This document shows positions 51,701 through 63,700 of a stretch of 64,000 bases of DNA, one piece after another. This DNA comes from Nipponacmea schrenckii (taxonomy: Eukaryota > Mollusca > Gastropoda > Lottiidae): contig JAUJPP010000005.1 of the NCBI GenBank assembly GCA_030562195.1, positions 6,816,826 to 6,880,825 of the forward strand, in the 5' to 3' direction. Within the stretch, counting starts at the first letter, position 1. Each line of letters opens with the position of its first letter. The position numbers and the translations under genes were made by a program. The notes beneath the pieces are model-generated. The model worked only from the letters and a program-made list of their open reading frames with translations, did not search any database and had not been told where the DNA came from.

Positions 51701-54700
51701 GGATCCTACCTACTCCCCTCCCCTTCCAGTAGTAATAAGGGTGTGGTAAACCATAAAGGTATGATGTGATGACACCAGTAATGTTTCTATCTAACCTGAA
51801 GAGAAGAGTAAACAAGAGTATAATTTGATACTATCTATGTTATTGTATTGAACATTGATTATCTATTATCAGGGAGAGTAACTAAGCTTATAGAAAGTAA
51901 AGAGCCATGTTCTCTGATGGTATCACTCCCTAGGGGGAGGTGTAGTTTGAGAATCAACTGGTATTATAGATAGTGTTTAGTATCACCCATCACGCCAACC
52001 TCAATACACTACGAATCTAAGGTTATGATACAGATCACAATACAAGGGTCACAATACCATACAAGTAATGATACTAGGGTTACAAAGCATATTGCATTAT
52101 ACAAGGGTCACAATATGTATTTTAATAGGGATGCAATATGTATTTTAATAGGGATACAATATGTATTTTAATAGGGATACAATATGTATTTTAATAGGGA
52201 TACAATATGTATTTTAATAGGGATACAATATGTATTTTAATTTAGGGATACAATATGTATTTTAATAGGGATACAATCTGTATTTTAATAGGGATACAAT
52301 ATGTATTTTAATAGGGATACGATCTGTATTTTAATAGGGATACAATATGTATTTTAATAGGGATACAATATGTATTTTAAGGGTACATATATTTTATAGG
52401 GATACAATATTTATAGGGTCAAGTATTTTAATAGGGATCACAATATGTATTTTAATAGGGACACAATATGTATTTTAATAGGGACACAATATGTATTTTA
52501 ATAGGGATACAATATGTATTTTATAGGGTCACAGTACATATTGTACTAGGGTCACAATACATATTGTACTAGGGTCACAGTACATATTGTACAAGGGTCA
52601 CAGTACATATTTTACTAGGGTCACAATACATATTGTACTAGGGTCACAATACATATTGTACTAGGGTCACAGTACCATCGTAAAATAAGTTAATAAAATA
52701 AAAAGTAACTATATCTTTAAAGATTTATAAAGAACAATTTTTGATTCCAACTATTCAATATAACTAACTTATATGTATGAGAAAGTCAACTGAATGCAAC
52801 CAATTTTCTATAATTCTAGTTTCATGTGAAGAATTTCTTGAAGAAAAACGTTTTATAGTCTAAATATATTTTAAATTATAGGAACAGACTTTTCAATTAC
52901 TGACAGTCAACTTTTAATCATGTAGATAAACTGATTCTTCCAGGAGGCATGTTCCTGGAATTCCAAATCATTCCTCAATTATCAGGATTCTAACTTAAGC
53001 TGTTCTTTAAAATTTTTACAATTTACATGTCAATGGTTGATTTCAGTATGAACTTGAAAACTGATTAATAAATGTAAAAAAGTTTTCTATATATCAGTGC
53101 CTAATCTTAAATTAAACAGAACCCGAAACATGTCGTTTCTCAGAGTTCAGGCTGTGCTATCTTCAGACAACTAAAACAGAACCTGAAACATGTGTTTCTC
53201 AGAGTTCCAGGCTGTGCTATCTCCAGACAACTAAAACAGAACCTGAAACATGTGTTCTCAGAGTTCAGGCTGTGCTATCTTCAGACAACTAAAACAGAAC
53301 CTGAAACATGTTGTTATCTCAGAGTTCCAGGCTGTGCTATCTTCAGACAACTAAAACAGAACCTGAAACATGTGTTATCTCAGAGTTCCAGGCTGTGCTA
53401 TCTCAGACAACTAAAACAGAACCTGAAACATGTTGTTTCTCAGAGTTCCAGGCTGTGCTATCTTCAGACAACTAAAACAGAACCTGAAACATGTTGTTTC
53501 TCAGAGTTTCAGGCTGTGCTATCTTCAGACAACTAAAACAGAACCTGAAACATGTCGTTTCTCAGAGTTCCAGGCTGTGCTATCTCCAGACAACTAAAAC
53601 AGAACCTGAAACATGTTGTTTCTCAGAGTTCCAGGCTGTGCTATCTTCAGACAACTAAAACAGAACCTGAAACATGTTGTTTCTCAGAGTTCCAGGCTGT
53701 GCTATCTTCAGACAACTAAAACAGAACCTGAAACATGTTGTTACTCAGAATTTCAGGTTGTGCTATCTTCAGACAACTGACCTATTTCAGTTTGCAATCT
53801 AATTCCATATATGTTTTAACCAAGGCTGTCTTTTTGACTTATTTAAACACATTAAAGCTATTGTAGAATTTCAATATCAAATGAGATATAGAAGGCTAGG
53901 AGTATATGTTACATACACTAGGGAATATATTATGATATAACCAAACCTCGTTAATAAAAATTAAACACGTGAGATATCACTTCATCTTCGTTTGAATTGT
54001 TAGGTTAATAACTAATGAAAAAAAAAGAAATTGTTGAGAAGAATAGGGGTATAGAGAAATGCCAGACTTTTTGGAATTTGTCCAAGAGTTTGATACAACG
54101 CCTCCTGCTAGTTCCATTCAGATTAAAACTCTTAAATTCATTTATATCAGTCGGGTGGAATTTTAAAATTAAATCAGGCCGTTTTTTTTTAATGCTCACT
54201 GGATTTTACATAGATTTTCTATAAAGAGAGCATTAAGCTGCTTTTAAACTAAAGTAATCATCAGTTGTATATGGTTGTGAATAATGAGTGTCTAGGAGTA
54301 TCGAATGCAACTCACAATTCAGTCACCCAGAGTTGCCATAATTACGGCTCCAATTGTTGTAGCATAGGAAATAATTCATTTTTTGTGGCAAAATATCATT
54401 CAGGCATTCATACAGGACAAACTTACTCTTCTAGACACCTGATACCACTTTTCATATTGAATGCTTACTCTTCTAGACACCTGATACCACTTTTTATTAT
54501 GAAATACTTATAATTGATATACTTCTTCATATTAACTGTTCATTTACTGCTTTTATGATATACCAACTGAGAGAATGTAATTAAAGTGAGAGAGAGTTTA
54601 AACCATGTTATTATATTCCTAGTGATAATAACTGTTATTTTACAGTGATTATACCTTCTTCTATAGCTCATCGATCTTACCTTCACTTATACAAACACTT

Positions 54701-57700
54701 TAACTTGATTTTAAATATACCAGTAGCTTTGTTTTTGTCTGTATATAAAATACTTGGTTCTTGGTTAAAAATTAGCCATTGATCGCTCTGTTTCGTTTAA
54801 GCAGAGAAAAGCATTGACTCATTTACAAGCGCTTAGGGCTTATGTAGTAAATGCTTCAGAGGGGGTCAAAAGCAAGTAAAGCAAGACCCAAAGGCCTGGA
54901 AGTGAGGGTGCCAATGGATAACAGATGACCTGAGATGTATTTTGAGCCTTCAGAAGACTGAATTTGAGCTTTAAGAACAGAGAGAATTGTTGAAGATGTC
55001 TGTAAATTTCTCTCATTGCTGTTTATTGTTATCTGAAGGAGCACCAAGATGAGAATTAAAGTCTTTAAATGGAATTCAGCAATTGTGAATATGATATATA
55101 GGCACAGCTTTATGGAACAACAATCACTGGTTAAAGTTTATGCAATGTTTCGACGTGTTTCCCCCGCCGTCCTCAGGCACAGAATGAAGCGTCGAAACAT
55201 TGCATAAACTTTAACCAGTAATTGTTGTTCCATAAAGCTGTGCCTATATAAGATGAGAATCGTGTTTAATCTTGATCTTATTCAGAACAATAATCAATGT
55301 GATATTAAAATTACTATAAGATATATTCGGTGTATATTGGTATGGTATATAAAACAACTCACAGTAGGGTAGTTCGTTAGAGTAGTAGTAAATACTACTA
55401 ATTACTTTATTAATGACTAGTTAATTATCATAGGTACTTGTACTACTCCAGTTAACAGACTGTTGGGGTGCCTGTATTAGTCTGATTAGAGTTCTTATAT
55501 TACCAGCACGTCTTATACTACCATATTTCTATATTCTTTATGATTGTTTTCACCTTTCTTACTCTACATAACTAGTTCTAATTCTTGTAAATTTAGTGTC
55601 TCATGTGTCTTCTAATATTCCTGCTTTTTATTGTCTTTTATAATTTGTACTGTTAAAATATTGCTCGGTTCCGTTGTTATCACAGACATTTTTATGACAA
55701 TTTATCTAGGAATGTGTTCATCTAATCCTGCTGTAGTCTAGTGTAGATGTAGTTTTTTGGGAAATTTTTCTGAAGTTAATAAATTGGCTGATTCGGCAGT
55801 TGTTTTAGTACAGACGTTATATTTAAAGGTTGTTTATTTCCATGGTAATCAATAAACCTCTTCTTTAAACTTAGATTGATATTATGCGACTAAGAAATTA
55901 AATTATTTAAAGGACATATAAACTGTGTGCTGGTTCTTTATTAAATCACCATGTCCTGGTTTTACACTACTAGAAAACTTCACGTGTCAAGATTTATTCA
56001 ATTCATGGTTTGTCTTTTGGCAAATATACGAGAAACTGAGTTGTCTGTTTCGAACGTGGTCCATTTTATTTAATAGATTTGTCTACAAATTAATAAAAAA
56101 GTTTGTCACTTACAATCAAAATATATCACCAAGGACTGAATTGTACACAAACATAACTCAAAATAGGGTAACTGTAATATGGGCACCCTTCCTTGATTAT
56201 GGGCACCCTTTCATGAGTATGGGCACCCTTTCATGATTGCACATTTTGATAAGATTTATTTAGTGAGCGAATACAGTCAATTAGAGCCCTTTGCAAGAAA
56301 GGTGCCTATTGTAGTCAAGGTATAAGGTGAAGTCTGTAATAACCTGACATTGTGAAGATGTATAAGATGATGTTTGTAATAACCTGACATTGTAAAGATG
56401 TATAAGATGAAGTTTGTAATAGCTTGACATTGTGAAGATGTATAAGATGAAGTTTGTAATAACTTGACATTGTGAAGATGTATAAGATGAAGTTTGTAAT
56501 AGCTTGACATTGTAAAGATGTATAAGATGAAGTTTGTAATAGCTTGACATTGTAAAGATGTATAAGATGAAGTTTGTAATAACTTGACATTGTGAAGATG
56601 TATAAGATGAAGTTTGTAATAACTTGACATTGTGAAGATGTATAAGATGAAGTTTGTAATAGCTTGACATTGTGAAGATGTATAAGATGAAGTTTGTAAT
56701 AACTTGACATTGTGAAGATGTATAAGATGAAGTTTGTAATAACTGACATTGTGAAGATGTATAAGAAAGTCTATTGCACTATTATAATAATGTAATGAAT
56801 GAATTGAAGATGTATTAGTGAAGCTGTACACATTAGATTTAAAGATGAAGTTTGTAATAGCTTCATTGATTTGATGAATCAATTGTTGTAAAGATGTATA
56901 AGATGAAGTTTGTAATAACCTGACATTGTGAAGATGTATAAGACAAGCTCATGCACCTATTTAAAATGTAATGAAGAAATGAGGTGTAATTTGTGAAGAG
57001 AATATAACTGGAATGAAACTCTGAATAGCTCTAGGTCTATTCTATAATATAATCAGGGATATTGATGGTCTTCATCTACAAACTTCATGTTTAATTCCCT
57101 CTAGCCACAATCATAGATTTTAAAGTAGCAGTTTCTAGTTAATTCCAATTGATTTGAAGGATTGTTTTTGAATTCCCAATGTGTTTTAAGGGAATTAAAG
57201 AGACAGTACTAGGGTATCCTTAAATAAGGATAAACAAAAAATGACCAGCTGGTAGAAAAGATCTTTAACTGTGAGCCTAAGTTGTTATCCTTGTAGAATC
57301 AATACCAAAAGTTTGACCAAGGACCAGATGGTAGAAAAGATCCTTGTGAACCTAAGTTGTTATCCTTGTAAAATCATTGCCAAAAGGTTTGACCAAGGAC
57401 CAGTTGGTAGAAAGGATCCTTATAGACCTTAGTTGTTATCCTTGTAAAATCAGTACCAAGAAGTTTGACCAAGGACCAGGTGGTAGAAAGGATCCTTGTA
57501 GACCAACTGGTACCAAAATATAGTTGTATCTTTCTTCAGTATAGATATTAACTGATGAATACTGATGATATTTATTTAATTATAAGTGGCTGTTTAAAGG
57601 TAGAAAGTGATTGTGTAGGAGGAGGAGAAACTGACAGACTTGCTATCAGCTAAATTAAGTTTTTATACCAAGAGCTTGTTATCTTCTGTGAAGTAGATAA

Positions 57701-60700
57701 TTTGGTTTTAATCAGATTAAAAGATGAAATATGTTTCTAGTTATAAAGTGGAGGAGTTATATACTGCAGTTTGATTTAGAGTTGTTGCCCCTGAATACAT
57801 TTCATTTCATTTTCTATTCACATATATTTAGTATGATCTAAAATACAAACTCACAGATCAATACCACTTTTAAATAAGACAACACATACCATTTATAATA
57901 TATACTTACAATTGTTAATTAAGTAAACAGTTTTGCTAATATAACTGAAATATTTTCTCAATCCTCTATAGAAAAAGATAATCAAATTGAAATTCAGCTC
58001 AAACAGAATGTTGTAAGTGCCACAAATATTTCTGTCTAGCCCCTTCCCAAATAAAACTGAAACAAATTGTGCATGTTCATCAAAATAACTAAGTTCAAAC
58101 TATTATCAGTTTTTATAAATAATGGTAGAATGTGCCATCTAGTAAATATGTTAATTTTCTAGTGTTGATATCCAGTGAGGACTTGTTTCAAGTCATTTGT
58201 AACTTATCATTCCAAAACTTATGTGGTTTATTAACTTCATCTAAATTTATTTTTTAAATCCATGAAATATATCAGGTGATAAGCATATATCCAATTATCA
58301 ATCAGATGTCCGTGGATCCTGCCATTCTAAGTAATTTTATAATATACTATCCACCTTGACCTATTTTAAATCTGATGCACATGTAATGCATGTTGATGTT
58401 TGTAATTTCTGGTCATTTCATTGCCTGCTATTTTTGATGTTTTTTCAGTCATTACCATCGTATCATAATGCCGACAATCTCATTGATATAGATCTTTACA
58501 GCATGCCCATGGTAAGTCAATCAAAATTTATTTTTCATTATTTCAAATCTTAAAGCTACCATGTTGTTAAAAAATGAATCTGTATTTTGATCTGTTGAAG
58601 AAAGGAAATTTGTTACTCCACTTCAATATAACCCCTTTTGTTTATCTAAGATAATAATCAAAGAATTATTCAGCTTTACAGATTTTCTTTTTCATTTTTG
58701 AACTTTCATGATAGCTTTAAGTCAGCATGTTCATTTAAATTTATTAATGACATATTAACTAACAACAATTTTATCACTATTATTAAGAAATAGAAAAGGC
58801 CATGCTGTCATTGCTTTATTAAAAAACAGCATTGACACAATGGAATTGAGAGTTGTCAACAATCAAAATTTCAGTGAAGCTGATGATTTGATTGTTCAAT
58901 CAGGAACAGATCTATATGAAGTTATTGCTCCCAGTATATTAGTTCCAGCATTATATAGTTTGTTGACAATAGAGGTTGAAAAGTGATACAGCACAAACCT
59001 CTTGTAATCACTTGTTTATCAGGAGAATATAATAGAATATGATTATTACAAGGAGAATGAAAGTGGTGTGTTAGCATGCATTAATTGAAGTTATATATAT
59101 ATTGTACATGATTCACTCTAGTCTTGTATTGTATATTATTAGCATGCTATAAACAGTAGACCAATACTTTAAATCATCTAATATTAACTTTGATAACAGA
59201 ACTTTCTGTCAGTTGGTGAATTCTGTGAAATCTCTGTCATGTTACTGTGACAACTAGCACCTTCCAAATTATCAGTTGGACCTGTTGAATATAATGGGAG
59301 TTGATTTCAACTGAAGTATGGTAAGGTTAGATCAGAATGAAAACTAAGTTTTATGTCATGTCCCTAAACACATTGAAAACAAACCTGGCGTACCCTACCC
59401 AATGGCAGTAGGTATCATGTATATGAGGTCCAATATAGACCTAGTGTTGTCTAGTTACTATAAAGTCATACTGATATTGATTGACAATATAATGAATAGA
59501 ATACCCGAGGGAAACACCTGCTGTCATTCTGTCTTTACAAGCTCAACTTGTTGGTTAAATGGATTACCAATAACCATATGTTGATGGCTGTTTTGTGTGT
59601 ATTTTGAGTAAGACTGAATGGAAATCCTGAAGCACCTGACACCACCTGATACCACCTGATACCACTAGGTGACTGGGTTGTTGATGGTTTGAATATCACA
59701 CAATGTGTTACAATGCATCACAATGTGTTTCACAGTAAACAATGGTCACATATTTGTAGATTTCATTATTGAAATGACATTGAAAAAATCAATTCCCTAT
59801 TGATATATTACAATGTGGAATCATGTCTTGTTATTGATACATCTGTTAGTGATGTAACCTTGTTTCAACCCTCTTGACTATAACCCAGTCAGATGTCGCT
59901 AGATTGGCAACCCAAGCTTAAAACATATCATCCTTCTTACGTTTCTAAGGAAGAGCTAGAAAAAAAGTTCAAACCAAAGTTAGGCCCTATAACTGTCAAA
60001 TACTTTCAATATTTTATGTACGGTAGTAAAAGGATGGTGGCCATAGCCCTTGATAATTAGCTCGGCCCCTCAACTAAAGTTACCCTGTAAAGCCATTGGT
60101 TACTAAGTGTGGCATTTCTGTCCCTGAATTCCACTTTCCAACTTGATGTATTTATTTTGAAGTGGTTGACTGCTCCCTTTAAAAACCATTTAGTTAGAGT
60201 ATAGATTTCCAATAGAACTGTTACAATGTTATTGTTACAGAATCTACACTATTCATTTCCCGCCTTTATTTTCTACTTTCGCTTTCATATCGTCATGACA
60301 ACCCAATTCAATCAAACTGTTAAAAACATGAGAGTAGCAGGAAATGTTATTAACTCTTTTTGAAGCCGCGGTTCCAACTTGAAGGTGATTTAGTGCTAGG
60401 TAATTTTCTTTCTGTTACCAAGGGAATAGAAATTGTAATAATTTTCATTCTCAGAAAAAAAAATGGCTGTAAATTTAATTAGATTAGAAGATCACAACTT
60501 TTCTTTCACTTGAGCTCACAATTTTTTCTGACTGGGGAGATTATTTCTATATCAATTCAAACCAATTCTTACAGATGGCAGAATGAGATTTAATATATTC
60601 TTAATCCACTGTCATGGAGATAGAAGTCTTTAAAAAAAATACTGTTAATGTTGCCATTGGCACAAATATTTCAGAAATTTTAAGGTAGGAGAAGGTACGT

Positions 60701-63700
60701 CTGCATTACTTGCTCCTTCATGCGACAGTTTTTCCAGGTTCTACCTGTATTATAATAAGCGATTATAGAGTTTCACACACAATCTGAAGTCGTCTGCTTT
60801 TATTTAACAGAAGTCCAATCAGCTACAGGCTCGGCAAGTTGAAGAACCTTTAACAAATACATATCGAAATAGAGAATTCCTCTTTAGGAACATCCTTACC
60901 ATTACCTTACTGGGTGACCATCAAAATAGTACTAACATCATCTAATACCCTGCTTCCTTTATTCTGTACCAGTACCTAAAGTTTAGAATAATCTGTCATT
61001 AAGACAGTGTTAATGAAGTCCAAGACTAAAATAGATTGGCTGTTATTGGTTGTACACTGGGCTGTCATTCAGCTTTAATATAATAAATGCCAGTACTGTA
61101 TCGACTGGAGGTGAACACTTGTGTCTATTAGTTACTGTATTGACTGGAAGTGAACACCAGGGGCGTAGCGTGACCATTTTGACTGGGGGGGGGGGTGTAA
61201 CATCTAAGTTTTACCGACGAACATGTGTAACGTCTAAGTTTTACCGATGAACACATGTTCTTCCAGGGGCAAAAATAACTTACTCACACCATTAAGTATA
61301 TACATCATAACCAACTTATACCGACCGATTTAGGTAGTTTTAGTAAAAAAAATACTTTTAATGTTGACAGTTTACTGATATTGATAACATCATAACCAAC
61401 ACAAGGTTTTTACTTTTTAGGTTAATTGGTTTTACCGACGGTTCCACCTTGCCGTCTTTTATCGACCGATCATAACCAACACAAGGTTTTGACTTTTTAG
61501 GTTAATTAATCGGTTTAATCTATCAATTCCGCGTTTTACCGACGGTTCCATCCATGACCCCTTTTGACGGACCGATTCCGCGTTTTACTGAAGAGTTCAG
61601 TAAAAGTGGGGGATGTTGACAGGAAGTGTAATACTACAGTTTAATATAGTAATATAGAATATTACTGAATACTTTATTACCAATAAATGCATTATTATGC
61701 AGTATTTCTTCAATATCTCCAGTTGACAATAATAAAATACTTTCTTTTATAACAAGTTGAATATTACTGAATAACTTGATATTGATATCAGCAATAAATT
61801 TGATTAGGTCATCTCGAACACTGACTCTAGTTAGCACTCCTACTCTTATAATCTCCAATATAGAAGAGTTGTAATTTGACAGTCGGATGTGACGGCTGTC
61901 AGTGACGACTGTAAGATGAAGTCATTCACAATGAGTTGAATCATCACTTGATGAAATGACAGAAAATACACTCCATTTGACAGCATATTGGCATTGAAAT
62001 AAATCTCCACCTTGATTAGATAGCTATTATACAGGTCATCTGATAATATTATTACCATGGTTACTATGGTGATGTCATAAAAAACTTAGTTTTAGAGGAA
62101 TTTGTAAGAACCATAGACGTCTGATTAAAAATTGGACTGATGCAATGTGTTCAAATACCAAACCTTAATTTAATAATTGCTTAATTATGTATAATTAATG
62201 GGTATTGGGTAATTATTAAGTATGAATTATCCAATATGAATATATATATTCATCTATTTACTCAACTTTATATATATATATATACCGGTATATATTATAA
62301 AAGATATTTGAGGAGGAGAGGGGGAATTTATGATAAATAACAAGACACTTTTTCTCCAAATTTCAGTAACAAAACACTGCTCTTATTCACCAGGCCAATA
62401 AGTTATTAAAATGAAATGAACCACTATCAGGCTCTAAGAACATTGCATGCTGAATGTTGTGAAGAGATGTAGTTTAGATTTTGTCCATTATATGTACACA
62501 AACTATTTCTCCATACATTGATAGCTATTGAACTGTATTAACCATGGTGGTTTTGGTTTATTCCAGGCTGATGAACCAGCTGTCGGAGGAAGTGGATCTG
62601 GTAATGATGATGATGATGATGATGATGGAACACCTGATGATGAGGATGTAGGAGGGTCAGGATCTGGTAGTGGAATGGGGGTGCCTGTTGTTACAAGTAA
62701 GTTTATTATAAAGTATGGGGTAGGGGGGTATTTTGTATGATGTGGGGTAGGGTAAAAGTGTGTTATTATTCAGGGAGGATGTTAAACTGTATGATGTATG
62801 CTGAAATCCATATTATAGTCTTTTGTCTCTAGTGATCTCGGCCAGTGGCTCTATTCTATAGGAGAGTATCTACTATAATGCCTTATACTATTGTCCTAGA
62901 CCAGTGTTTCTATAGGAGAATATCTCTTATAACACCTAATACTAGTGTCCTAGGCCAGTGCTTCTATAGGAGAGTATCTCTTATAACATCTAATACTATT
63001 GTCCTAGGCCAGTGCTTCTATTCTATAGGAGAGTATCTCATATAACATCTTATACTAGTGTCCTAGGCCAGTGCTTCTATAGGAGAGTATCTCTTATAAC
63101 ACCTAATACTTGTTACCTAGACCAGTGCTTCTATAGGAGAGTATCTCATATAACACCTAATACTTGTAACCTAGGCCAGTGTTTCTATAGGAGAGTATCT
63201 ACTATAATGCCTTATACTATTGTCCTAGGCCAGTGCTTCTATAGGAGAGCATCTACTATAACACCTAATACTTGTAACCTAAGCCAGTGTTTCTATAGGA
63301 GAGTATCTACTATAACACCTTATACTATTGTCCTAGACCAGTGTTTCTATAGGAGAGTATCTCTTATAACACCTAATACTAGTGTCCTAGGCCAGTGCTT
63401 CTATAGGAGAGTATCTCTTATAACACCTAATACTTGTGTCCCTAGGCCAGTGTTTCTATAGGAGAGTATCTCTTATAACACCTAATACTAGTGTCCTAGA
63501 CCAGTGCTTCTATAGGAGAGTATCTCATATAACATCTTATACTATTTTCCTAAAGTATCTACTAGAACACCCTAAATAAATGATTGTATTGTAAATTGTA
63601 GAAGCATCAGTCCCTACTACCACTAGTAAACCATTAACACCGTGTGAACAGCTCAGACGAGCCAGTAAAGATTTAATAGGAAATTATGTACCAAGATGTA

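Noticed and set aside
54856..55047. 63-codon minus-strand frame in a GC-richer stretch
   Set aside because: No splice sites, no recognisable family and too short; possibly a transposon remnant.
63012..63461. 149-codon frame of 18-residue repeats before the thyroglobulin-domain exon
   Set aside because: It coincides with the 54-bp satellite inside the intron, and splice phases join 62696 to 63602 directly.
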